Origin: Sporisorium sorghi
Taxonomy: Eukaryota; Basidiomycota; Ustilaginomycetes; Ustilaginales; Ustilaginaceae
Length of the DNA: 64,000 nucleotides
Reading direction: 5' to 3'
Assembly (NCBI GenBank): GCA_023212695.1
Contig: JALCCG010000011.1
Coordinates: 62,001 to 126,000, forward strand
Every line of letters begins with the position of its first letter. The stretch's first letter is position 1. Position numbers and translations under genes: made by a program. The notes below the pieces were generated by a model. It was not told the DNA's origin, searched no databases, and saw only the letters and a list, made by a program, of their open reading frames with translations. Shown one piece after another: positions 1-11,992 of this stretch.

Positions 1-623
1 GATGTAGCGGCGGAAGGACCAGCTATCGGAGCGACCACGCTCTTTTGTGGCGCCACTTGCCTGAGCAGAGCTCGAGCGTGGATCGAGCGACCGCGCATCT
101 TTGCTCGCGTCTTAGCGCTGAATCACCTCCTGCTGCTGTTTGCGGGACTGAGATGAAACTAATGTGATGACAGCCTTCGCGATGGTTGAGGCTGTGACTG
201 CGAATCGTGTTGGTGATGGTAAAGACGAAGGAGGTCCGTCGTTGCAAAAAGCGCAGCTGCGATAAGAGGCCGCCGCCTTTCGCTCGTTTTCGAGTCTAAA
301 TTTTTTGCGCCCTTTTTCCTATGTTAAAGCGTTTCGAAAAGCGACGTCGCTGATTCGCGCTTCGACTTTTAAGAAGCTTCGATCACCTTCTCGCTCGATT
401 TTTGGCTCTAGACGCTCCAATCCTGCTTTGGTAGAGCACTCTGCAACTAAGCTCAGCAGTCTCAATCACACTTTGCCTTTACGAGGACCATCTCACACAG
501 GAACTGCAGCTTCTAGCCTAACGAAAGCTTATCTTTGTGAGAGAAAGGTAAAAATACACGGCGTGAGAGCCTGGGAAAGCGCACGCTATTTTGGCAAACA
601 GAGAGGGAACAGTGAAACAGCTG
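1..623. other. Left-edge intergenic region
   Basis: Between the window edge and the 3' end of RVB2. Short open frames exist on both strands, but none has a recognisable domain, a good start context or a family-like composition. I see no RNA gene here. It probably holds the RVB2 3' UTR and the flank of a gene outside the window. Confidence 0.5.
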
Positions 624-2502
<1,879 letters not shown>

Positions 2503-5007
2503 ATGACGATATCTGGTCCCTTGGAGCCAGCCAGCACCAAAATGGCTCAGTCGCCCAGCCAAATTAACGAAACTAGCGGCCCCGCTCCACCCAAGCTCGC
2601 CGACATCACCAAACTTACCAGCCGATCTGCTGTGGTCCAAGCGCTCTCCGATCTCTCCACCTACTCTGCATCCCTCGACTATGAACTGGTCTCGCTCTTC
2701 GAAGAATCCGAACCCGTCGTCGCAGACGCAAGACGATCCATCTCTGGCCTGGCCCCGCAAGTCCAGCTGATCCAGCAAGAAGCTGATGTCCTCGATCGAC
2801 GACTACAGAGCTCCGCCTCGGTAGCCAAGCGCATCTCTGAACGTGTTCGTCTCCTCGATGAAGAGCGCAAACGCATCGCACTCGCCACCGAATGGGCTGT
2901 ACGTGTGGCAGAGCTCAAGTCGTCGCTCTCGCTGCTCGCCTCTGCCGTCGAACACCGCGACTGGGACATGGCAACCATGCACTGCCGCCGAGCCCTCGCT
3001 ATCGATCCCGTCATCCGCTCCAGCCAATTTGCAGCAGCCGTCGTCCCCACCACCGACCTCCCCGAGCCTCCTGAAACAACACTGCTCGAGCTGCGCAAGA
3101 CCATGCTCGCGGCATTCACGGACGCATTCATCAAATCCACCCAGAACAAGGACGAAAAGGAGGCGTCGCGCTTCTTCAAGCTGTTCCCGCAGGTCGGGTG
3201 GAAGAAAGAGGGGCTGGAGGTATACAGCAGCTTCGCTCGGTCCATGGTGCGCGAAAAGGGCCGGAGCATCTCGGAGGCGCTTGGATCGGGCAAGGCGCAG
3301 CACCCGACGCATTTTGCGCTGCTGCTCACGTCGCTGTTCGAGCACCTGGCCATGCTCATCGACATGCACCAGCCCGTGGTGGATCGGCACTACGGCGTGG
3401 GCAATTTCGGGCATGGCGTCATGCCAGGCCTGCAGGAGGAGTGCGATCGGTTAGGTCATCGCATCATGGACTCGTGGCGCGAAGATCGCAACGTGCGCAG
3501 GAAGTTGGATGAAGTGCAAGCCTATCGGTTCACGGGAGCTGTAGTGGCGAGCAAGACGCAGCAGTCGACGTTCAAGGCGTCGTTCGGTGTTCCCGCAAGA
3601 AGCGCGAGTCCCGCAGCGGGCTCGACGGCCAACAGCTCGTTCGATGAGCCTGCGGGCCCGGATGGGCGCGAGGTGGATCGCATTTTGACAGAGCTCGCTG
3701 CCATGTCGTCCAGGTGGGGGCTGTATCGACGCTTCTTGCAGAGTCGCTTAGCGTCGGAGCATGAGGGCGATGGCAAGGGTACGCTCGAAGACGAACGTGC
3801 AGCACAGGCCGACGAGCCGCTCAAGGATTTCCGGCGCACCTCTGTCGACCGCCGCAGCTCCATTGCCTCTAGCTCGCTCAACGACAACACCAACGCACTG
3901 GACGACGCAGCAGCACTGCCCACCGAGCCCATCGACCACGCCGCCACCTCCAAGCTGGGCCAAGAAGTGCTCGAAACCATGCAAACCACTTACATCCCCA
4001 TGGAAACATGGTATCTCCGCAACTCGCTCGAAAAGGCGTTCCGCATCGACCAGCCCGACACCACCGCCCGCCCCTACACCTCCTCGATCCTCGACGACGC
4101 GTTCTACGTCATCCGCACCGTGCTCGCGCGCATTCTGTCCACTTCCTCCCTCGCAACGCTCAACGAGATGGTGCGCGCGGTGAAAGCGGCGGTGGAGCAG
4201 GACCTGATTGAGGTGATTGTGCGCAAGATGGAGACGCTGTGGCGGTCCATTTCGGGGAGTATGACTGTGGAGGGGCCGCGGAAGGATGCTGCGAGTCGGG
4301 AGATGCGGATGGTGTTCATCACGTATTGCAATGTGTTGGATGTGAGTGCGGTGTATATGGGGCGGGTGTTGGGCGAGGTTGGGCACGAGGCTGCGCTGTC
4401 GCGCTTATACGACCAACGTGAGCTTGACGAGGCGGTAGCGAGCGTGAGCAGCCTCTCCCAGCTGGTCGGACGGTTCCGCTCGTCGTTGCGGACGGAGATC
4501 GAGCACCTGTTCACGCAGCTCACCGCGCCCCGACTGCGCGGCTTGCTGCTCGAGACCTACCGCGACGTCTCGTACGTGCTCGATGACGAGTCCTACTCCG
4601 ACGCCGAGGCGCGCGACCTCGTCCGCCGCCGCTTCACAAAAGCCTGGGACCTCGTCTTCCACCACTTCTGCACGCCCTTCACCGAGGCCAACTTTACGGT
4701 CTATGTCGGCATGGCCCTCGACGCCCTGCTCAAACCGTGGGAGGCGCTCGTCATGGGCATGCGCTTCACCGAGCTTGGCGCGCTCAAGTTCGACAAGGAC
4801 CTACGGGCGGTCATTGCGTTCCTGTCGACTCAGACGGAGCTGCCGATCCGGGATAGGTTTACGAGGCTGCAGCAGATCAGTTATGTGCTGAATCTGGATA
4901 GTGCCGATGATGAGGGTGATTTGTATCAGAATGCGGTGGCGTCGGGGATTTCGTGGAGGCTGTCGATGAGCGAGGTCAAGAATGTGCGTGCGTTGCGGTT
5001 GGCTTAG
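2503..5007 (+). CDS. COG4: Conserved oligomeric Golgi complex subunit 4
   Basis: An 834-residue single-exon gene. COG4 belongs to lobe A of the COG tether for retrograde intra-Golgi vesicles and binds the SNARE Sed5 and its SM partner Sly1. The N-terminal helical part (about residues 30-130, with a leucine/arginine-rich coil around VRLLDEERKRI) and the long central and C-terminal alpha-helical COG4 region match the family. A serine-rich low-complexity insert at about residues 365-480 interrupts it, which is common in fungal homologs. A second in-frame ATG at 2542 has a better context (caaaATGg) and could be the real start, removing 13 residues. The gene is divergent from RVB2 and convergent with NUF2, with 234 bp between stop codons. 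Confidence 0.9.
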   Translation: MTISGPLEPASTKMAQSPSQINETSGPAPPKLADITKLTSRSAVVQALSDLSTYSASLDYELVSLFEESEPVVADARRSISGLAPQVQLIQQEADVLDRRLQSSASVAKRISERVRLLDEERKRIALATEWAVRVAELKSSLSLLASAVEHRDWDMATMHCRRALAIDPVIRSSQFAAAVVPTTDLPEPPETTLLELRKTMLAAFTDAFIKSTQNKDEKEASRFFKLFPQVGWKKEGLEVYSSFARSMVREKGRSISEALGSGKAQHPTHFALLLTSLFEHLAMLIDMHQPVVDRHYGVGNFGHGVMPGLQEECDRLGHRIMDSWREDRNVRRKLDEVQAYRFTGAVVASKTQQSTFKASFGVPARSASPAAGSTANSSFDEPAGPDGREVDRILTELAAMSSRWGLYRRFLQSRLASEHEGDGKGTLEDERAAQADEPLKDFRRTSVDRRSSIASSSLNDNTNALDDAAALPTEPIDHAATSKLGQEVLETMQTTYIPMETWYLRNSLEKAFRIDQPDTTARPYTSSILDDAFYVIRTVLARILSTSSLATLNEMVRAVKAAVEQDLIEVIVRKMETLWRSISGSMTVEGPRKDAASREMRMVFITYCNVLDVSAVYMGRVLGEVGHEAALSRLYDQRELDEAVASVSSLSQLVGRFRSSLRTEIEHLFTQLTAPRLRGLLLETYRDVSYVLDDESYSDAEARDLVRRRFTKAWDLVFHHFCTPFTEANFTVYVGMALDALLKPWEALVMGMRFTELGALKFDKDLRAVIAFLSTQTELPIRDRFTRLQQISYVLNLDSADDEGDLYQNAVASGISWRLSMSEVKNVRALRLA

Positions 5008-5241
5008 TAGGGAGTGCAATGGGAGCAGCATCACGATCCGAGTGTTGTGTGTTGAGAGTGTGCGTTCACAACGGCTTGGCAAGCGTGCACCTGGGAATTT
5101 GAGCAAAGAGGATCCGGCATTACAAGTACAGTGGACAAAACAGAAGCGGGGGTAATACAAAAGCAAAAGAGAGAGTCACTGCGTAGAGCGAGAAGAAGGT
5201 ATATAGCGAACGGAAACCCATCGAACAGCGACCCTGCGACA

Positions 5242-6648
5242 TTACGCCGAGAAGCGCTCGAGCTGCAACGAGTTCGTCAGCGTGCTGATGTACAGCCTCA
5301 CCGCGGTCTCGATCGCATCCTTCTGACGGATCATCTTCTTCTGGTACCCCTCGTACGCCTCCTCCAGCTCTGCCATTTTCGCTTCGATCTTCTCTGACTC
5401 CAGATTTTTAACTTCAGCCAGATGATTCTTCCTGCTCCTCTCCTGTTTGGCCTGCTCAAACTCGGCCTGGAGGTTCTCCATCTTCTTGGTGTGCTTCTCC
5501 GTGATATCCATCAGCGTCTTGCGGTTGCGGTTCTGCTTGTCCTCCAGCCGCTTCATCTCGTACTGCGTCATCTCGAGCGAATGTTTGAGGGACGCGAGCT
5601 GATTGTTGATCCCTTGCGACAAGGCTTGCAGGTCAGCCTGGTTCTGCACCTCCTCCTTGCCCTTGACAATCTCGAGGTTGACTTCGTGCATGGCGTTCAT
5701 GCAGCTCTCGAGGTCGTTGCTCAGCGTCTCGAGCGTCTCCAGGTTGCGCTTGAACTCCTCGACCTTCTTGAGCGTCTCCTGCAGAGACACAGTGTCCTTA
5801 TCCAGCTGTTCCGACAGCTCCCGCACGCTGTTCTTCATCTTGCTCGGACTCGACACGACGCGCGCTTCGAGGTACGTGATCTTTTCGTAGATCTGGAACT
5901 TTTCCTGCGCCAGCTCGGCGTGCTTCACCGCCAGCGTATCCTTGCGCTTCTTGAGCTCCTCGAGCTCTTCCATGGTCTCCTTCTGCTGGTTGCGCGCCGC
6001 CAGGAGGTCGTCGGTGATCTCGGCATTGATGCGCTGCAGCTCTTTGACTTTAGGCTCGTCGAGCTCGCGCTCCGCCTTGAATCGCGCCAGCTCGCTACGC
6101 TGTCGGTCAATGTCGTCCTCGATCTCGTTGCGTTTATTCTCGAGGTCTTCCGATCCCGTGACGAGCTCCTCGAATTCAACGATACGGTCCGATCGGAAAC
6201 GGTAAAAGTTGACCAGCGCCGACATCTGACGTCGGAATCGCTTGGGATTGGGCCGTGTAAGATCCTGCAGCGTGAAATCGTACAGCGTCGCTGCGTTCAT
6301 CATGTCTTTGACCTCGCGGAAGAACATGAGCATCTGCAGACCGTCCTCGTACAGCTCCCGGTACTCTGCGGATGCAAGCGCTTCGTGACGCCTTCCGTCC
6401 ATCATCTCTGTCGTGGTGCCTGAGAGGCATTCGAGAAATGCGACAAACACGCGGTGCGCAACATGTCCTTGCGGCTTTTGCAAGTCTTCGGGCGAGATCG
6501 AGAGGCCCATCTCGGACAGAACACCGAGCAGCTCGTCGATCTTGACGACGGGGAAGGACGAGTAGTTGCCATCGCGGTTGCCTGTGACTGCGTCAGGGGG
6601 CACGCGCGCCGACGACATGGGGTAGGCTGGGTTGACGGCCGACGTCAT
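5242..6648 (-). CDS. NUF2: Kinetochore protein Nuf2 (NDC80 complex)
   Basis: A 468-residue subunit of the four-protein NDC80 complex that couples kinetochores to spindle microtubules. The N-terminal calponin-homology-like domain (about residues 25-160) opens with the FPVVKIDELLGVLSEMGL segment typical of Nuf2. The rest is almost continuous coiled coil rich in Glu, Lys, Leu and Gln, as expected for dimerisation with Ndc80. The frame extends 153 codons upstream to 7107 through a CT dinucleotide repeat, but that stretch looks like untranslated leader, so I placed the start at 6648 next to the conserved domain. The intergenic region shared with the methyltransferase gene carries MCB-like and E2F-like sites, consistent with cell-cycle expression. 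Confidence 0.93.
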   Translation of the reverse strand: MTSAVNPAYPMSSARVPPDAVTGNRDGNYSSFPVVKIDELLGVLSEMGLSISPEDLQKPQGHVAHRVFVAFLECLSGTTTEMMDGRRHEALASAEYRELYEDGLQMLMFFREVKDMMNAATLYDFTLQDLTRPNPKRFRRQMSALVNFYRFRSDRIVEFEELVTGSEDLENKRNEIEDDIDRQRSELARFKAERELDEPKVKELQRINAEITDDLLAARNQQKETMEELEELKKRKDTLAVKHAELAQEKFQIYEKITYLEARVVSSPSKMKNSVRELSEQLDKDTVSLQETLKKVEEFKRNLETLETLSNDLESCMNAMHEVNLEIVKGKEEVQNQADLQALSQGINNQLASLKHSLEMTQYEMKRLEDKQNRNRKTLMDITEKHTKKMENLQAEFEQAKQERSRKNHLAEVKNLESEKIEAKMAELEEAYEGYQKKMIRQKDAIETAVRLYISTLTNSLQLERFSA

Positions 6649-7161
6649 TGTGTTGGTGCACTGTCGAGTGCGATCGTAGCTGAGAAGGGAAGAGTCGGCG
6701 TTGCAGTAGTGAGTGATGACGCGAGATGGGAGGGTGAGCGTAGGGGGTTGGTGATGGTTGTAGATGGTGATGGTGGGAGATTGATGAAGTTGCTCAGTCG
6801 GTGTTGGATTGTGTTGTTCTCTCTCTCTCTCTCTCTCTCGGCCGCTGCGTTTTTCGAGTGTTGCTCTCTCCAGCCAAGCCAAGCCAAGCCAAGGAAAAAA
6901 AGACGCGTTGATGATTTTCGCGCCGTCGTGCCAAAAAATTGCTGAGGGAGTGTTTTTACCCTGCCTAGAAAAGCACCGGGCACGTGACCTGGAATTGTTG
7001 CTTGCTCCACATTTGCATGCAACGAAAAGCTCTCCTTGCTCTTCTGCCTCGTCTCTTGATGCTACACCAGCACCGAGCAAGCGTGCTGCTGCCATCAGAG
7101 TACGCATCTTAGCATTCAGGCGCGGACATGGGCTGTTGATGATAGAGGACCGCTGCGGAGG
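6649..7161. promoter_or_regulatory. Divergent NUF2/methyltransferase promoter with MCB and E2F-like sites
   Basis: A 513 bp spacer between divergent starts. It contains a CT dinucleotide tract around 6816-6839, a perfect ACGCGT at 6903-6908 (the MluI cell-cycle box bound by MBF in yeasts) and TTTCGCGCC at 6916-6924 (an E2F/SBF-type core). The two sites lie within about 22 bp. Function is inferred from motif identity and from NUF2 being a mitotic gene. Confidence 0.5.
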
Positions 7162-8092
7162 ATGCCTCGCAAGCGACCGACAGTAGGACGAGGAGCACGC
7201 CAGCTAGTCGACGTCGATGCACAATCCGACAGCGATGCAGACAATGCTGAGCCCATCAACAGCCACGACCCGTACAAAGGAGCTGTCAACCTGCCCGCTC
7301 ATCAAACCAAGCATCTCGCCGAGCTTGTCTACATTTTCCCGTCGATCGACACGTCATTCCGCATCGTGCAGCGCAACGACACCAACAGCACGGGCTCGTC
7401 TCTGTGGCTGCCGTCGCAGGTGCTCTCGTCGTATCTGCTTCACACGTATTCCAGAACATCACAGCCGGGAAGTGTTGATGGAGGATTGGTGACGCGCAAA
7501 AGGGTGCTCGAGTTGGGATCGGGTACCGGGCTGCTCTCTCTGCTCATGGCGAGGCTCGGCTGGCAGGTTGCTGCGACGGATATCCCGCCCGTGCTCGACT
7601 CGGTGCTCCGGCCGAATGTCGACGCTGGGCTGTATCAGCTTGTTCATTCCGGCCTGGCAGTGGCGGAACAGGTGCATGTGTGCGAGCTCGATTGGACCGC
7701 CACGCCAGACAGCTGGCACTGGCACGCCCAGCTCGGCATCCCCACTACAGCCACGTTGGCCACCTCAGCTGCTAAAACGCCATCCACGCATCGCTTCGAC
7801 CTGATCATCACAGCGGATACGATCTACGAGCCTTCGATCGTACGACCACTGCTCTCGACCCTAGCCCACCTCTACCACCGCCAGCCCGACGCGCACCCCA
7901 CGATCCTGCTCGCACTGGAACGGCGGGATCCCGTCGCACGTCGCAGAAGCGCTGCGCATCGCTGGAGAGGAGTTTGGGCTGCCGTTCAAGCAGGTGCCCG
8001 CGAAGCGCGTGCGGAAAGTGTTTGATACGCTCGGTGATGGCGCGACGTGGTCCAGAGATGATTGGGACGGCCTAGAGATCTGGAAACTCTGA
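7162..8092 (+). CDS. Protein methyltransferase of the Methyltransf_16 type, apparent frameshift near its 3' end
   Basis: A class I, seven-beta-strand SAM-dependent methyltransferase of the family that modifies lysines on translation factors and chaperones. Motif I (VLELGSGTGL) starts near residue 114, followed by the acidic post-I residue (ATDIP) and the family motif DLIITADTIYEP. The open frame runs from 7162 to 8025 (287 aa), but after the conserved ERRDP the sequence becomes arginine-rich and atypical. A coherent C-terminus (HVAEALRIAGEEFGLPFKQ and onward, ending at TGA 8090-8092) continues in another frame. One extra C in CCC at 7930-7932 would explain the switch, and no GT-AG intron can. 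It could be a sequencing error, a recent mutation or a strain polymorphism. The substrate is unknown, and yeast EFM-type enzymes are only a class-level comparison. It converges on GRX4 with 99 bp between stop codons. Confidence 0.75.
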
Positions 8093-8191
8093 GCGGCAAC
8101 AGCAGCAGCGACTATCGGTCATCGCGCATAGATTCTGAATGTGGGACTAGTGTACAAAAGCGAGCCAAGAGTGAATGTTCAGAGACCTGCA

Positions 8192-9074
8192 CTAAGCCTC
8201 GAGCATCTCCCTAAACTCTCCACTCTCGATGCTCTCCTTGAGAATGTCAAGACCGCCGATGAGCTCGCCATTCACAATGATTTGCGGGAACGTCGGCCAC
8301 TCGTTGAGCTTCTTGAGGCCCTGTCGTACGTTTTCGTCCCTCAAGATATCGTAATGACCAAACTCGACCTTCTCCTGCCTCAACAGGTTGACCGTCTTCT
8401 GGCTGAATCCGCAGCGCGGCGTGTCCGGATCGCCCTTCATGAACAGCATCACCTTGCTCTGCTCCATGAGCTTCTTGCAGCGTGCAAAGATCTCGTCCTC
8501 GGTCTCTGGCGCCACGTCGTCCTCGCCTTCCTCTTCGGCGAGCGCCACACCGTTGCGTGTCGAGTCGGAGGCGTCGTACGTATCGGCAGCTGCACGGGGG
8601 GCGGCGGAAGTCTTGGCGACGCTGCCGGTGCCGTTGGATCGAGCGGGTGCAGCGTGTGTCGCCACCGCTGCAGAGAGCGCGGAGGCGTTGGCGCCACTGA
8701 TGCGCGAGAGAAGCGTGTGCCCGCGAAGCAGCACGAACGAGGGCACCGCCTCGATGTCGAATGATTCAGATACGTCCGGGAGCGTCTCGGCCTCGATCTG
8801 CAAGAAGCAACGCAAATAGTCGGACTGTCAGCCACACCTCCTTAGCAGCAAATGCATCCACTGCAGCCCAAATACTTACAACAAGACAAAGCACCTGCGG
8901 ATACTTGACGGCAATCTCACGCACCACCTCGTTCATCTGCTTGCACGGCTCGGCCCACGGAGCGTAAAAGTTGAGCAGCGAGACACGCGTCAAGTCCTTC
9001 TGCATGATCTCGGTAAAGTGCTCGGGCGAGGTGACCTCGACGAGGTTGCTGGGGCCTGCTTCGGCGGCCGACAT
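8192..9074 (-). CDS. GRX4: Monothiol glutaredoxin, Grx3/Grx4 type
   Basis: Spliced: exon 1 is 9074-8880 and exon 2 is 8797-8192, with an 82 bp intron (GTAAGT donor, TTGCAG acceptor), giving 266 residues. The N-terminal thioredoxin-like domain carries the WAEPC motif in place of CGPC. A low-complexity Ala/Ser/Glu linker follows, then one glutaredoxin domain with the monothiol CGFS active site and the WPTFPQIIVNGELIGG glutathione-binding loop. Proteins of this type ligate a [2Fe-2S] cluster with glutathione and BolA-like partners. They control cytosolic-nuclear iron signalling, including GATA-type iron repressors in fungi. The single Grx domain is the normal fungal form. The start at 9074 is the first ATG giving a canonical Trx N-terminus, and the upstream open frame crosses a poly-A tract. 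Confidence 0.93.
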
Positions 9075-9958
9075 GATGGGCGATGGGATCGAGGGAGATG
9101 TATGTGCGTTTGTCTCTGTGCTTTTGGAGCGTGGTTGTTGATGGCAGATGTGGTTGAGGAGAAGCTGCAGTGAGTGGCGATGATGATGCTGATGATGAAG
9201 AGAGAGGCAGGTTCGCTGCTCGCTTGGCCTGTTCACGCTGTGACTCTGCTGCCTTGAATATTGCCGTTTGACTTTCATTTCTCGAAAAATCAGATAAAAA
9301 AAAAAAAAAAAGGTGAATCTTCGATTGGCCATGCAATTTCCCTTCGATGGCGTCTTTTCGAAACGCTAAATCCGTTTAAATCGATGCAAATCGGGCTCGA
9401 TCGTGACTCGATCTGCCTCACACGAATGTTAGAGCGGAGCTCTGGAGCGGAGCTCTGGAGCGGAGCAGCGACAACGTTGACGAAAGAGATGCGGGGTCCG
9501 CTCCTCGAGTGTTGTTCTTGCTTTCCTCACCATCAAGACCTCTTGCTCGCCTCGTGGGCACAGATACATTCGAAGCGGCCATCGCGCATCGAGGGCCGAA
9601 ACCTCGTTAGGTACGAATTGAAGTGAAGGCTGTTCACTCCCACTCTCATCTCTTGACGGTCGTCGATCCGTCATACGCGAACCCGAAAAGGGCTCCTTTC
9701 CATCCTCTCGCCGCCACGCCGTAGCATACACTCGGCATCGGCTTGGCGCAAACAAGACCAGACCACATTGTCTCACACAGCATCGTCCACATTCAAGCCA
9801 CTCGCTCTGGCATACACTGTCAAACCATGTCACGGCAGTGATCTATTGCACCAGCGCGCGGCTCAGCATCGCCGAGACAGCAGCCACTACTCCATCGTGC
9901 CTTTCACCTTGCAACCGGCATCTGCGCTCTCCAAAGCACCATCGTATAGCTGTAAGCC
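9075..9958. promoter_or_regulatory. Divergent GRX4/TBC-GAP intergenic region
   Basis: An 884 bp spacer with no supported gene. It contains a poly-T/poly-A tract near 9297-9311 and a 13-bp tandem repeat at 9432-9466. A pyrimidine-rich stretch follows before the TBC gene start. Confidence 0.5.
9432..9466. repeat. Tandem repeat, unit gagcggagctctg, about 2.7 copies
   Basis: Two full and one partial perfect copies of a 13-bp unit containing the SacI palindrome GAGCTC, in the intergenic region upstream of the TBC gene. No function can be assigned. Confidence 0.85.
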
Positions 9959-11992
9959 ATGTCGATCGAGCAAGAAAAGTCGGCTGCTGCTGCCCCGGCT
10001 GCCATCAGCAAGAAGCACGCCAAGACACCATCAAGATCCATATCTCTCCGTGTCTTGCCCTCCAAGCTTCGACCCAAGACGGCAGAACCTCGATCGCCTG
10101 ATCCCGGCGAAGATGCAGCCGGCTCGACGCTAGCGCCACCCGTACCGCAGTCGCCCAGGCTGCGCAGATCGTCCGCGCCAGAAGAGGGCTCTCAGACACC
10201 CGAGTGGCGCGCCAACCTCTTCGCCACGCCTTTCGAGTCGGATGCTGAATTCGTACGAAGAACCTACGCCCACTTTTCAATAGCGGGCGTGCCTGATGAT
10301 GGCTTCTCAGACGGCAAAGAGTACACTCGAGAGAAGAATGGCTTGCCGGCATGGGAGGAGGATGCCCTCTCACGACCGGGCAGTACGTTGGCTGCTCGAA
10401 CCAAATCTACGACATCTCATCAGCAAGCAGAGTCAAGTGCTGCTGCTGCCGCTACCAATGGTGCTAATGGTCATCTGCCACCGCCACCGCTCGCCAGCAG
10501 TAAGAGCGCCAGGAGCATTGCCTCGCAGCGTTCCTTGCATTCGGTTCGCCATGACGGCAACGGCAATGGCGAGGCTTCCAAACCAACTGTCTCTCTATCC
10601 AACAGCGCAGAAACGGCCCTCTCCAGCGCCACCTTTCTCTCCACCAACGAACGACAACGCCGTCAAGAAGCCGCCGAGCAGAAACGTCAGCAGCTCCTTG
10701 CCAATGTCGACCGCTACGGCTTCTTTTCGGAAAGTCCCAGCAATGCGCACCACAAAGCTACTTTGCTACCATCGAGTTTGTTCGCTGCACCTTTTCCACG
10801 GAAAGGCTCCAAGAATATTGTAGCTCAGCCAGCACCGCTTCCCACCAGCCTGTCCGGAGCCAACCCAGCCACGCACGTAAACGGCGACAGCAACGGCAAC
10901 GGTCAGGTGCACGCCAAAGCACCTGCCGTTCAACAGGCGCGCGCTGCAGCCGACACCGTACATCGGCAGCGCGAGCAGGAGCGCATTGCAAAGTGGGCGC
11001 GCATGCTCACCGTCAAGGGTCGCGATCGGGGTCACAATGCTGTGCATTTCGACTTTACCAACGGCTTCGACCGCAAGCTGCGGCGCAGAGTGTACAAGGG
11101 CATCCCGGATAGCTGGCGCTCTGCTGCGTGGTCTGCGCTGCTGCACCATCGGCAGCAGACGCCCGAAGGTCGATTGTCGCAAACACTCGCCGAACCGCAC
11201 CTGCAATCAGCAGCTGCGTCCACGCCCTCCTCGCTCGACCAACCGGACGCATCTCGCTTCGACCGCCTCCAAGCCACACCAAGCACACACGACGTGCAGA
11301 TCGACCTCGACGTCCCGCGCACCATCTCGGGCCACATCCAGTTCCACACGCGCTACGGCCAGGGCCAGCGTGCGCTATTCCACGTCCTGCACGCCGTATC
11401 GCTGCTGTGCGGCGAGTGCGGGTACTGCCAGGGCATGGGTCCGATCGCAGCGACGCTGCTGTGCTACTTCACCCCGGAGCGCGCCTACGCCGCCATGGTC
11501 GCCATGCACAACGGCCTCAACCTACACTCGACGTTCTCGCCCGGCTTCCCAGGGCTCGTCGAGAACCTGTACGTGCAGGACCGGCTGCTGCGCACGTTTA
11601 TGCCACAGCTCGCGGCGGTGCTGGACGCGCACGGAGTCGTGGCGAGCGCGTATGCGACCAAGTGGTACATCACGCTGTTTTCGAACTCGATTCCGTTCGA
11701 GACGCAGCTGCGCGTGTGGGACGCGTGGTTGCTGGATGGGCAGGACGTGGTGAGTCTCGTGGCGGTTGCGGTGATTTGGGCTCATAGGGGTGTGATTTTG
11801 GAAGAGAGGGCGGATTTCGAGTCGATCCTCAGTGCGCTGAGCTGTTTCTTCGTGCCCGAGGACGATGATGCGCTGATGTTTTGGGTGAAGGCGGCGATGG
11901 GGCGGAGGGATGTGCGGACGACCATGGCGGGTGCCAGGGAGGAGTACACGAGGAAGGTCAAGGCGGGCGAGGCGGGTTCGCTCATGTTGTAG
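9959..11992 (+). CDS. TBC-domain Rab GTPase-activating protein
   Basis: A 677-residue single-exon protein. The N-terminal half is low-complexity (Ser, Ala, Pro, Asn). The TBC domain spans about residues 370-640, starting with RRRVYKGIPDSW. Both catalytic fingers are visible: the arginine finger in IDLDVPRT near residue 447 and the glutamine finger in YCQGM near residue 491. It should therefore be an active GAP that speeds GTP hydrolysis by a Rab in membrane traffic. The domain order, without a PH or GRAM domain, resembles yeast Gyp-type or Msb3/Msb4-like GAPs, but the target Rab cannot be inferred. I used the first ATG after the pyrimidine-rich leader. An elongin-A gene follows on the same strand. 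Confidence 0.9.
   Translation: MSIEQEKSAAAAPAAISKKHAKTPSRSISLRVLPSKLRPKTAEPRSPDPGEDAAGSTLAPPVPQSPRLRRSSAPEEGSQTPEWRANLFATPFESDAEFVRRTYAHFSIAGVPDDGFSDGKEYTREKNGLPAWEEDALSRPGSTLAARTKSTTSHQQAESSAAAAATNGANGHLPPPPLASSKSARSIASQRSLHSVRHDGNGNGEASKPTVSLSNSAETALSSATFLSTNERQRRQEAAEQKRQQLLANVDRYGFFSESPSNAHHKATLLPSSLFAAPFPRKGSKNIVAQPAPLPTSLSGANPATHVNGDSNGNGQVHAKAPAVQQARAAADTVHRQREQERIAKWARMLTVKGRDRGHNAVHFDFTNGFDRKLRRRVYKGIPDSWRSAAWSALLHHRQQTPEGRLSQTLAEPHLQSAAASTPSSLDQPDASRFDRLQATPSTHDVQIDLDVPRTISGHIQFHTRYGQGQRALFHVLHAVSLLCGECGYCQGMGPIAATLLCYFTPERAYAAMVAMHNGLNLHSTFSPGFPGLVENLYVQDRLLRTFMPQLAAVLDAHGVVASAYATKWYITLFSNSIPFETQLRVWDAWLLDGQDVVSLVAVAVIWAHRGVILEERADFESILSALSCFFVPEDDDALMFWVKAAMGRRDVRTTMAGAREEYTRKVKAGEAGSLML

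Noticed and set aside
5422..6423. 333-codon plus-strand ORF opposite NUF2
   Set aside because: Leu/Val/His-rich antisense shadow of the NUF2 coiled coil.
6649..7107. 153-codon N-terminal extension of NUF2
   Set aside because: Runs through a CT repeat (Arg-Glu repeats) and an A run; looks like untranslated leader.
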